Shown piece after piece: positions 33,819 through 44,647 of a DNA stretch of 64,000 nt. The notes under the pieces were generated by a model. It searched no databases, was not told where the DNA came from, and saw only the letters and a program-made list of their open reading frames with translations. The DNA lies in the NCBI GenBank assembly GCA_018524725.1, contig JAEUWP010000515.1, positions 112,621 through 176,620 on the forward strand. Direction: 5' to 3'. The stretch's first letter is position 1. Each line of letters begins with the position of its first letter. The stretch is from Podaxis mareebaensis (Eukaryota; Basidiomycota; Agaricomycetes; Agaricales; Agaricaceae). The position numbers and the translations under genes were made by a program.

Positions 33819-35209
33819 ATGATGAATGCCCTCAACGACAGTATACGACCCGTGGCAAGCGCTAGTATGGCCGGAGTCTCCTGCATGTCAATTCTTTATG
33901 GTTTGATAAATTTCTCTCTTCAACTCTTCCTTGTCGATTAACTCATTTATTTCCTAGGTGCATAGTGAGCTACCAGTAATCGGATTACACAATGCCTCTC
34001 CCGCTCATACAATTCTCAGCATGATCATCTTTCCTGCTTGTGTTTATGTTCTCGTCACACAGCGCACATCTGATAGACCTATCCATTGGTGGGTAACGTG
34101 CATATCCAAATATCAATGTTTATTTTTCTGGCCAAACTTGACCTTCCCTAGGTTCTTGCTCACCGCTGTATGCACTCAGTTCATCATTACAACTGTGATG
34201 CTCGCTGTACAACAGGCCATGGTGTTTGGGAGTTTTGTCTACTTGGCGGACCGCCAAAATGCTCTTTTCCAGATTGTGTTGTACTGGACAGACCTTTCTC
34301 TGCCATTTCACCGAATGTCAGACGTTTGTTCTCTCATCAATGTGCGTTCATAATTTACATATATCCATTGACGCCAACTATCTGGAGCACAGATTGTTAT
34401 TGGGGATGCCATCATGGTTTGGCGGGTGTGGATCATGTTTCACAGTCATGCATTTTGGGTTTGTCTACCACCAGTACGTCCCACCCTAGTATATTCTTTC
34501 AACTCCTTCACTCTACCTATATCATCTCTAGATCATTACCCTCATTGGTAGTACAGGTAAGCTGAACTCTATTCACCATGCTTGGGAAGGGAATGAATCT
34601 CATGGCTATGATGCTTGTTTGCACAGCATGTGGAATTGCCATGATCCACACATCCTGGATTGGCACACCAGGGGAACTACTTCGAACAATTGCAATTACT
34701 GCTTGGGCTTTAGGGATAGCAACGCAAGCTTATTCGACCACAATTATTGCCTGGGAGATCTGGCGGCGTGGTATTGTCAATACCTCAAGCAGTCGAAGTA
34801 GTGCATCATATTACAAGGCGATCATGGCCATGGTCGTTGAATCTGGGATTGTGTACACAGTGCTCGTGTTACTTCTTACCATCACATTTGCACTCGGGTT
34901 CACGAGCGCTCGGATTGTGCTTGCTGTGCTTCTTGAACCAATGGGGGTGGGTCATTTGTCCTCTTTTGACTGTAAGAGTTCTTGCTGATAGGTTGCTGCC
35001 AATGATGGTAGGCGCTAATTCCTGCCACAATTATCATCCGCGTGGGGTTGAACCGTAACCGGCAATTCCAAACAACAGTTCATTCTCAAGTTCAAGTAGT
35101 GAATTCCAATACTTCCAACACAACGAAACCATCTGCTGGAATTGGAGATGGGGGAATAGGGATGACTTTTGCCAAGGATGGAGACATCCTTGAAGATGAG
35201 ACAGCTTGA
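33819..35209 (+). CDS. multi-pass membrane protein of a basidiomycete seven-helix family
   Basis: The 3' half is clear: exons joined by introns ending at 34150 (CCCTAG), 34392 (GCACAG) and 34640 (CACAG), and the last intron 34947-35011. Recognisable segments are LSMIIFPACVYVLVTQR, FIITTVMLAVQQAMVFGSF, IVIGDAIMVWRVWIMF, LIGSTACGIAMIHTSW, AWALGIATQAYSTTIIAWEI and ESGIVYTVLVLLLTITFA, with a hydrophilic tail. The WRVW motif after a short helix is common in Agaricomycete seven-helix proteins of unknown function. The family differs from membrane copies A-D. The first exon and start are uncertain: two Met codons at 33819 and 33822 open a frame into MAGVSCMSILYG, but I found no clean splice to the next exon (about 33958). 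Confidence 0.6.
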
Positions 35210-36307
35210 GCTATGATGTAGTATGATATTGGCTAGGCTTGGGACCGAGTATGATTGGACAATATGTTACAATTATCATTCCTTATCGCGTCCAACTTCT
35301 ATCAAGTATACTCGATATAAAGGCCTCTTCCATTTGTACTATTATTGTTTATTGATTGAAGTATCGTAGCACATGTATCGATAGGGCGAAGGGTTGTTAA
35401 CGGACAATTAGATACAAACTTAGCAGAAGATAAATAGTTGACAAGTTGTAGTAGTTCGATAAGTTTGTATCTTACTCGGTGTTCATCATACTCTTTGACA
35501 TCCGTCTCTGGGTAATGTTGTGTTGTAGTCATCAGATTCCCTTGTAGCAAAGTCCACGACCACAGTTCAGTCTTGTCTGGCTGTGAACCAACGTGCTACA
35601 CCTGTTACACTCTTCTCATAAGTCTCTTCTATACTTACAGTTAGAGCTTCGCAAGAGACACATGACAAATCTGACTAACGATAAGCCTCAGACATCCTCA
35701 CAGTTGTCGCGAGTGCTCATTGTCGGCAGGAACATCACCTGTAAAGGACATCGTAGTCACCCTCTGTGGCTATCAGCCCAGTAGCGGCTGTAACATAATA
35801 GATAGGATGTGACATTAGTGATGTAGCTTGTGGTGGATCATGCATTGAATGAACCTAGAGACCCCACTGTCGTAGGTCCTTGCCTACACAATTAGAACCT
35901 TCCTAAGGTGCATCCAATATCGGAAGATGACCTACTTAATCATAATGATGAGAATCTGACACGGAGTACAAGTCTGATATAGAAATGAAACACACCCAGC
36001 TCACACCCATACACTTGTGCACAGTGCATGATATCAAAACATCCTGTTCACCAGCGATTAGACGTGGACATCGTATGGAAGTCACGAAAGATATCTCAGC
36101 AGTCCTTAACGTGCTCCCATATACAATCTGCATTTCATTAAAGTTTGGTATTGTGTAGTGCTTGCATGGGTGCGTCAGTTTGTCGTCCCCAGTTAAGGTG
36201 GACAAGAATAGTAATGGACAATACTGTCTGCGGCTTGCCGTAAGATGCCGAGAAGATTGCTCTAGAGGTGATGTTTAACATTGAGAGGAACATGCTGAAC
36301 GATAAAT
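35210..36307. other. intergenic, no gene recognised
   Basis: About 1.1 kb, rich in A and T, with no coding region or repeat that I can support. Confidence 0.4.
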
Positions 36308-36366
36308 GGCGGAGGGGAGATACAAAGCCACTCCGACAAGGATATTCATCTTAGATGTGATCCTAG
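36308..36366 (-). pseudogene. relic of last exon of the membrane protein family
   Basis: On the minus strand an acceptor-like CCTAG is followed by a short stretch encoding MNILVGVALYLPSA. It aligns base for base with the start of the last exon of copies C and D (MILVGILLYLPSM). The similarity stops after about 60 bases and no upstream exons were recognised, so this is at most a fragment of a fifth copy. Confidence 0.45.
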
Positions 36367-36809
36367 GCGAAGAGGAATAAGAGGCACTAGGTCTCCTGGT
36401 AGCAACGAATGCTGGGAATGAAGATTGAACTCGGGGTGAGAGGAATCGTGGCCTCTGGCCCAGAATAAATATCATATGTACTAATCGTGAAGAAGTTGCA
36501 CGGTATAAATAACCTGCATCAAAGGCTCTACCAGATTCAGTCCATTGGCGGGGATTCGGCTCGAGATCTGGAGCACTTGAAGTATAAAGCCGAAAAATGA
36601 CGATCTTAAAAGGCTTGTGCGTTGTGACTCGGTACTCAAATGTCGGAGGGAGGATAGAAGCGTGGGACAGATGGCGGTAAAGAATCCAACCAAGAATTTC
36701 AAAGAGGCCCTAAAGCAGCCAAAGCAATCTTTCGGGTAATGTTAAATGCCCTTCCATCGGGGCCACAAACCATGTAATGGAAGACGGGGATAAGAAAAAT
36801 ATCGTTAAT

Positions 36810-37926
36810 CTACGCAGTCTGATTAGCAAAGGTGGGATCTGTTCCGGGAGCATCAAAGTCATATAGTTTGATGTTTCGGAAGACACGGCAGGCCATGGAA
36901 GCCACAAACGGGACCAAGGGAATCACAGATGCAGCCTTGGGTATCTGAGGAACGGAGGGAAGATACAAAAGAATTGCGACGAGAATCATCATTCCAACTG
37001 TCATCCTAAACACAAAGAAGCAGACACATCAGCGGGATCCTATGGCCAAAACAAGCCATGACTTGCAAGTAGTACTGTTGACCTCCCTGCAAGACTGCAC
37101 GGGACAGTCGAGGAAGTGACCTGCCCGATACGAGGCTAGTCCATCCAATTTGCTCATCCGGCAGACTATGTGACGATGCAATTTTATACGAGATTGCCAG
37201 GAAGACAGAGGAGTCGAAAAGGACTCCAGCGAAGGTGCTAAGAGCAATAATGGGCCGGATACCAGAATTCTGGTAGTAGCGAGTCCCTGGGATGGTGATC
37301 GGTTCTGTAATGAATGGGACCGGGATTTCGCACCCGGTATATACGAGCCAAAATATGGAAAAGAACCATCGGATCCATTTGTTGTCAGCATATACTGCCT
37401 GAACTCGTCGAAGAAATAGAAAGGACGAGCATCCAAAGGCTAACATGCAAAACATCCCCCCAACAAAGGTTGGTGTGCGGGGGTTGCCAGTCGGCATGGC
37501 TAGCAGAAATTGGTGATCTTCCATAAACATAATACGGGAGCATTAATACGTACTCCGTCGAATAACTGCACTGACGACGTAACTTGCAGCAAATAGCCTA
37601 CAGGCTGTCAGATATTTAGAAAAAATTTCGCTGCGGCACACTGAATCACCTGGAGAACACGAAACAAAATATAACAGGTCCAAAGCGGCTTCGTCTCACG
37701 ATCCGAAAGTCGCACGGGATATAAACTAGGATATCCCATACCGTGGCCTGTAAACCGTGAAGGGTGCATTAGATCAGGCGCTGCTGTAGGGGGAAGTTCA
37801 TACACCAAGGACGGCCAGGGAGATATTTCTGGAAATCTCAAATTGCTTAGCTGCGGCAGGTGATAGATGATTGAGATATGTATCCGGATTCGGGAGCTCG
37901 ACAGAACCAGGGGAGGTAGACATCAT
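36810..37926 (-). CDS. multi-pass membrane protein, tandem family copy C
   Basis: Five exons on the minus strand match copy A exon by exon; exon 1 is 37926-37804, exon 4 is 37499-37067 and exon 5 is 37005-36810, giving 297 residues. Blocks: NPDTYLNHLSP, WDILVYIPCDFRIVRRSR, FLFLRRVQAVYADNK, GVLFDSSVFLAISYKIAS, RSLPRLSRAVLQGGQQYYL, ACRVFRNIKLYDFD. The last intron (37066-37006) starts GCAAGT. About seven hydrophobic segments. Two Met codons open the frame (37926 and 37923), as in copy A. Function unknown; see copy A. Confidence 0.78.
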
Positions 37927-38898
37927 ACAATACCTACGAGCGACCCATACAAGAGCTTACCTTATATATGTCCTGGAGCGACTCCTATGGGCGGACACCC
38001 TATCCAGTGGACAGGATTGGGCTAGCAAGATGATTATCCAGCGTATATGAACAGAGCATTGTTACGAGATACGCTCCCCTTCCCTCAAAGGCACACGGAG
38101 AGATAGCCACCAGAAGCTTGTGGATTCCAGTATGAAAATGCCAACGGTAACTTTCACAATTGGAGCGGCACCACTAAGACGGAGCAAGCATTTAACCAGT
38201 GTAGGTTAATCCGTTGATCGTACCTTGTACAATCTAGGAAAGTAGCTCCAGGACTATAAGAAGGGAGTGAGAATATGAGCTTTTCAAACCTAAAGATCAT
38301 AGATTGCGTATCAATCGTAGAATTTTTACATAATATAATCTTCGGGCCAACATCCTGGAGCTAGGGGGCTGGGAGGAGGCTGGCCAGAATAAGGCCCACC
38401 TAACAGTCTGGGGGCGGGTGACAGAAAGGCAAGCTTTAGATGCTGGATTGAGGTTTGCGACGTAGCATTGAGAGGTCAAATGCTTTGATGCTTCAAAGAT
38501 CTGATAAGGTATTTAAGCCAAAGGAGGAGTGGTCAGTATGGCCAGTGTAACTTTAACTGGCGGATGGATAAATCCGAGCTGCGCCGTAGCTCCAATGACA
38601 GTAGTCAATTTGATTGTTATTCCATATTGATGGTGTCCGGGGACGACGAATGGTACCCAGGAATGATACTGTTGGCTGCCTCGCAAAGTTGCAGCACGCG
38701 GGTCGGAGAAGCACCTTGCTTGGCATTAAAGTGTGTCGCAGCCAATGAGCTTGCCAACGAGATAAAGACACTGAAGTACACTAAATCCAATACTACGGTA
38801 TGGTATTAAAAGAGAGGATTCTGGAGATAGTGGTGTGATGTGAGCATTTGCGTCGAGGGGTTGGATAGCAAGAAGTACTATCGATCGTAAGAAATGCT
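37927..38898. other. intergenic between membrane copies C and D
   Basis: About 1 kb holding the promoter of copy C and the 3' flank of copy D. No other feature recognised. Confidence 0.4.
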
Positions 38899-40000
38899 TT
38901 ATACAACAGTGGGATCTACCATGGGAACCTTGAAATCATATAGTTTGATGTTTCGGAAGACGCGGCAGGCCATAGAAGCCACTAGTGGGACCAAGGGGAT
39001 TGCAAGCATGGCCTTGAGCACTTGGTGCATGGAGGGAAGATACAAGAGGATTCCAACGAGAATCATCACCCCAGCCGTCATCCTGAGCAAGTAGCCGTCA
39101 GTAGAGTCCAGAAACCAAAAAGATCACCACTTGCAAATAGTATTGCTGACCGCCCTGCAGTATTGCACGGGACAGTCGGGGAAGTGCCTTGCCCGTTACA
39201 AGACTATCCCATCCAATCCGTTCATCTGATAGACTATGTGTCGATGCAATTTTGTACGAGACGGCCAGGAAAACGGAGGAATCAAAAAGGATGCCGATGA
39301 GGAAGCTGAGAGCAACAACGGGGTGGATGCCAGAGTCCTTGTAATAATGAGTCCCTGGGATGAAGGCGGGCTCCACACCGAGGGGGACCGTGATTTCGGA
39401 TACAGTGTATATAAACCAAAAGATGGAAAAGAGCCATCGGACCCGCTTGCTGTCGGCGTAGACAGCGCGGACCCGCTGAAGGAACAAATATGATGAACTT
39501 CCGATTGACAATATGCATAGAACCCCGGCAGCCAAAGTCGGGGCACGGGGGTTGTCGATCGGTATAGCTAAAAGAGCATGTGCTGTTAAATCCTCATAAA
39601 ATAACGCGAGAGCATTAACACGTACTCCTCCGAAGAACTGCACTGAGAACATAGCATATAGAGAATATCCTACTCCGCTGTCAGTTGTGCGCGAGGAAAA
39701 CCACTCTTCAGCGAGTTGAATCACCTGGAGAATATAAAACAGAAAATAACGAAACCAAATTGACTCCGTTTCACGATCTGAATGTCGTCTGGAATATAAA
39801 CCAGGATGTCCCATATTGTTGCCTAAAAAGTGCGAAAGGTCACATTAGACTGGATAGTCATAGAGAGGAGCTCATACACCAAAGATAATCAGGGAGATGT
39901 TTCTACAAATCTCAAATTCCGTGGCTTCCGCGGGCGACAGGTGATTGAGATATGTATCTGGATTTAGGGATCCGACAAGAAAGTTAGGAGAGGTAGACAT
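38899..40000 (-). CDS. multi-pass membrane protein, tandem family copy D
   Basis: Five exons on the minus strand; exon 1 is 40000-39878, exon 4 is 39567-39135 and exon 5 is 39082-38899, giving 293 residues. The first four exons have the same lengths as in A and C; the last is 12 nt shorter. Blocks: NPDTYLNHLSPAEA, WDILVYIPDDIQIVKRS, SSYLFLQRVRAVYADSKR, GILFDSSVFLAVSYKIAS, KALPRLSRAILQGGQQYYL, ACRVFRNIKLYDFK. The last intron (39134-39083) again has the GCAAGT donor. Intact by eye. It is next to copy C in the same direction, a tandem pair that mirrors the A/B pair 25 kb to the left. Confidence 0.78.
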
Positions 40001-41098
40001 CCTACAGAAGCATACTAGGACGACACAATCGCGTTTCTATAAGTATACCGACGTGACTCGTGTCGGCATTTATCTCGTCCCGGAACTGAGTTAGTCTAAC
40101 CTAGAGGTGATTGCTCTTCCTCGTGGAAACGGGCATCGGGTATCATTACATGAGATGCTTCCACCCAGCGGTAATCATATCTCGAGACGCGCAGAGATTG
40201 GGCGCCAGAAACTGCTAGCAGAGGACAACAGGCTATATACCCACTGCCTTCTATGACACCGAAAACATAACTTCTAGCGAAGAGCCTCTCCATACGCGTA
40301 AGTCAGGCCTGAGCCAAAAACATTGTCATGCCTTGCATCGGCCTTACAAGAGCTTCGTGCGTCTCGGACCGGTCCTCCATAGACGTTGACCAGAATGAAG
40401 CGGTGCCGCAACTTTTAGGAGACAGATCCGAGTCATTGGTGCAGTTGTCTGTGTCAGGTGTGCGAGGCCACCGGATCCTCGAGACGGTAAGGGCGATTAA
40501 GTGGAATTGCATCAGTTAGAAGTTCGCAAAGTTACGGGGGCCTGGAGCTTGTGAATGGATTTCGAGCCTCTTTCAAGGGTGAGATTGTGGTAAATAGAAA
40601 TCAGAGGCTAACTGGTAAGATATGGAGGTTGTTGCCAGCTTCCAGCGCCCGCTGAGCGCTTAAGCGCCGACGGGCTACCAGAACGACCTCCTCTTGTTCT
40701 TCGCAACTTCCATAATATACAGCCAGTAGCAGCGCATTCATGTGTATACTTCTCACTTAGCTTAGCGGCATATCTTCATTAGAGCATGGAGCCTTAACCT
40801 CGCTCAACTCGGATGATAAGCCGTTTGAGTCAAACCCGCAGCGTGAATCCCTTTCCCGCGAATGCTCCAGTAATCCCTCACACAGTCCCGAGCCTAACGA
40901 TGCTGGAGGCGAGAAGACCTCCTGATTTATGTCAAACCGAACTCTGAACTAAGAGTTGTACAACAAGAAGTACATGTGTCTTCTTCCGTTGGAATTGTTT
41001 GTAACGTCAAGTTAGCGAGTTGGTGGACGGGGTAAGTACATGTTCGCATAGAAATAAAACTAAAGTAACATGAAGACACAAAAAAGCATCAAATTAGA
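40001..41098. other. intergenic, no gene recognised
   Basis: About 1.1 kb between copy D and the 3' end of prp6. Only short open frames; no RNA gene or repeat recognised. Confidence 0.4.
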
Positions 41099-44000
41099 CT
41101 ATTGCAACGCATCAGCGACCAATTCCAGAATCTCTCTCACACTCTTCCCCCTATTCGTGTCATCCTTCGCCACACTCTGCCACACCGGCGAACGATGCGG
41201 CTCCGCAGCGATGCATTTTGTCCTCACTTCCTCTCTTTGCTCTTCCGTCCCATGCTGTCTCTCAAACTTCAACCACCATCCCCATGTATCCCCTAAATCT
41301 GGCGCAGTAGCCGCAGCCCGTCCGAACCACTGCCTCGCCTTCTCAATCTTCCTCTCCGCCCAGAACAACCTCGCAACCGTACATATAATAATAGGGTTAT
41401 CCACGCTCTTCTTCAACGCGTCGACGGAACGCGTCTTGCGCATGGGTCTTGGTTCGGACCAGATCGAGAGGGACCAGAGAAGCCCGGAGGTGGGGCATTC
41501 TTGTAACCCACGTGCAAGCATTGCTTTCGCTTGCACTGCCCCTCCTGAGCGTTCCTCCACCCCGACAGATTCCGCCCAGAGTTCGTCGTTAGCTGGATTC
41601 ACGAGCCTAGCCTTTTCAAGAAGGGCGCGAGCTCTGATGCTCTTGCCATCAGCTTCTTCGAGACGAGAGGCGAGAATCCAGAGAGTGATGCTTTTGGGGC
41701 ATGCTTTCAACCCAGCGGCGTATGATGCGCGTGCTGCAGGGAAGTTTTTGAGTTTCTGATGGATTTGACCTTGAATCATGTAGAGTTTGGGGAATTTGGG
41801 GAATTTGGTCAGGGCAGTTTCGAGTGTTTTGAGTGCGCTGTCGAGTTGCCCGAGTTGGCGTTCAAAGACGGCGGATTTCATCCAGATCTGCGAACGAGTT
41901 GAATCAGAATTATGACTAGTATCATAGTGGATGGCCGTACTCTGTCGGTATCGGCGACGTCTCTAGCACGCTGTAGTAGCTGCCTTGCGACGTCCATATT
42001 GCCATTTTCGGATTCTAGCTTGACAGCAGCCAACCAAATCTCTTCACTTTCAGGATTGACATTGAATGCGCGTTCCAAGACCTCTCGCGCAGCAGGAACA
42101 TCCCCAGCCAACCACTTCTCTTTCGCAGCCATAAGCCAAAGCACTTCCGCTTGTGGACAATGCTTGACCGCCTGACCAAGCAACGCGTCTAGACTCTCCC
42201 TGCACAAAACAACACAGAATCAATATGCAGCTCAAAAGATACCGAAAGGATAAAAAACGAAAAGAAAAACCACGCACCTCGTCCCATGAGCTTTTTCCAA
42301 CTCGGCTGCCCTCCTCCACAAGTTCCTCCGATCAGGATAAACCTTCAAGGCATATGCTAGAATTGCCCTCGCTGTCCCTACCATCCCCCTGGATTCTGCA
42401 CTTTCCGCGTCACTGACCCATGTGTCCAGCCGATCCTCCTCTTCAACTTCCATCGCTACCGTCGCTTTTACAATTGCTTCACACGTCCTTGGGCTCCCTT
42501 GGCTCTCGCACTTCTCTGCTTCCTTGAGCCATTGGTCCCGCGTTAGTAGGACTTGGTGTTTCCGCAGCTCGCGGACAGCAAGTTCGATCGTACGGTCAAC
42601 GACTTCGAGTTCTTTGGCCTTTTGCTCCTCTGATTTGGGTTCTGATGTAGATGGCGAAGTAGCTTCTTGTTCAAGTAAGCGGCCAGCGGCAATCCAGATC
42701 TCATGACTTGTTGGAACAGCTTTTCGGGCTTTGTTGAGCACTGCTTTCGCGCGCTCCGGAGTTTCCAGCCGTGCGAGAGCCAACCAGAGCTCGACAGACA
42801 TAGGGATGACTTCGACTGCACGTGCGAGAAGGATTCGGGCATCTGTCGCTGATTCTTCGAGATTAACGGTTTCCTTCCATAACCGGACCGAATTCGGTAT
42901 GTGTTCGAGGGCTAGACACGAGGAAGTCGAAAGTTGAGATTGAGACCGAGATTAGCTTGGAGAGGAAAATTATAGCACACCTTTTCGCAGGACACGTTTC
43001 TTCGCTTTGGCGTCGTGCTCAAGATCCGCAGCTGCGAGCCAAATTTTGACACTCTGACCAACATGTTGTACCGCATTAGCAAGAATAACTTTCGCATCAT
43101 TATTATTCTAAAAACCCCGTTAGTTGAGAATCATCATCCTTTTCAAAATAAAGATCAAAGCAGAGGGAAGTCGAAACTCACGTGCAACCGAGCAGCTTCT
43201 AACCAAACGTCTTCGCTCTTCGGGCAGTTCTCGCAACCGGCCTTTATAATTTTTCGGGCCGCGACCATACGACCGGCATGTTCTTCAAGACAGGCTGCTG
43301 CAATCCAGCCGGGGGCATGCTTGGGATTGGATTTGACAAGGGAATCGAAGAGCATGCGTGCGCGTTTAATGTCGCCGATTTCCGCATCGGACTTTATCAC
43401 AACACTATCGAGGGAAGTAAGATAGCCTTTTGGGTCGACTGAGGTGGCGGTTCCCGCTGTAGAGGTTGTACCGGATATCTGGAAAACGTGTAAATACTTC
43501 CAGGTAGATGAAATAACTGAGCACCACCCACTTGGTCGAGCTTGAGAGAAAGTATTTTGTCACGAGCTTGACCGATTTCGACAAAATTCGTGAGTGTCCC
43601 GGAATCCGCAGGTGTAACGAAACCACCCATCTAGGAAGCAGTGGTCAGCCAATGCTAAAGCGTCCCCTTTCATTGGTAGACGTACCTCTTGTTGTCGTGG
43701 GTCCAAAGCATTCTCGTATTCTCCCTTCGCCCTGTCGCCTACGAGCACGCTGTCCGGTACGACATATGACCTTTCCTCCTTTCTTCGTTTCTTCCTTGTC
43801 AAGTTCCCGACCTCTGGTATATTCTCCCACTCGGCGTCTGATACAGCAGCCAAACCACGCTTCAAGTCCGCAAATTGTTGCTGAATCTTCGGTCTCTCGG
43901 CTCGATGTTTCGCTAGTTCCTGTTGTTCTCGTGCCTCTCTGTGGAATTGGTATCACAGAAGTGAGAAGAAAGGAAGAAGTGCTGTCAGCCTAATCAAGGA

Positions 44001-44460
44001 AGGCAGTAACGAGACTAACCCAGCACGCACCTCCGTGCTTTTCGCCGTGCATCCATGGCTTGATCAACCTTTTCGTAGATCTTATCCGCCTCTTCGTCAT
44101 CCTGTTCGTATGTCATTCCTGCAAAGAGACCATACTCATTATCTGGGTCTTGGAATTGTTCGGGATCCAATTCAGGTTCTTCGCCTCGTCGTGCTCGAGC
44201 TTCGCTAATACATTTATGAGTCTCACTGTTCTGTTCTGTTTAAGGATATACATACGCAATAACTTCTTCTGAAGGACCTTCCCTAGCAGGACCAATGTCT
44301 GAACGGGTTGTGAAGCCGGAGGCACTGAACAATATATCAGTTAGTATTTCGTCAGGTTGAATAGTAATCAGACGTACCCTCGACCCAGACCAGCAACGTA
44401 AGATGCCGGCGCTGGCATAGACAGGAAGGCAAGTTTATTAGGCTTGTTTTTCGCAGCCAT
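41099..44460 (-). CDS. prp6: pre-mRNA splicing factor Prp6 (U5 snRNP, HAT/TPR repeats)
   Basis: Minus-strand gene of about ten exons starting at ATG 44460 and ending at 41099. The N-terminal PRP1_N domain reads [20 protein letters not shown], then [33 protein letters not shown] and [23 protein letters not shown]-type TPRDSG-like block ([20 protein letters not shown]) follows. The remainder is a long superhelix of HAT repeats with the usual W-x-A-A pattern ([61 protein letters not shown]), ending [14 protein letters not shown] and [13 protein letters not shown]. Prp6 bridges U5 and U4/U6 in the tri-snRNP. I saw no frame break. It is divergent from rad50. Confidence 0.93.
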
Positions 44461-44647
44461 CTTTGCAGCTTAGAAGATGGAAGATGTGAGCGTCAACGGT
44501 CTTCGTCGTAGAGGACGTTGAGGAAGGCCAGTCACTGAAGAGTCATTATGTCAGTGATCACATGACACTTACACGCGAGTCACACCTCGCGCTTCACTGC
44601 ATCTCTCGTCTCCACCTTCAATGTACCTTTGTCCGTCCTGATCACCA
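44461..44647. promoter_or_regulatory. bidirectional promoter region, prp6/rad50
   Basis: 187 bp separate two divergent conserved genes, so both promoters and 5' leaders lie here. No defined motif was recognised. Confidence 0.5.

Noticed and set aside
34578..34640. The stretch LGKGMNLMAMMLVCT read as coding in the membrane protein at 34 kb
   Set aside because: It is an intron: splicing from 34558 to 34641 gives IGSTACGIAMIHTSW, which fits the helix pattern.
36481..36702. Open frame on the minus strand with a possible membrane helix next to the family relic
   Set aside because: It does not align with any exon of copies A-D; only the 60-bp piece at 36308-36366 does.
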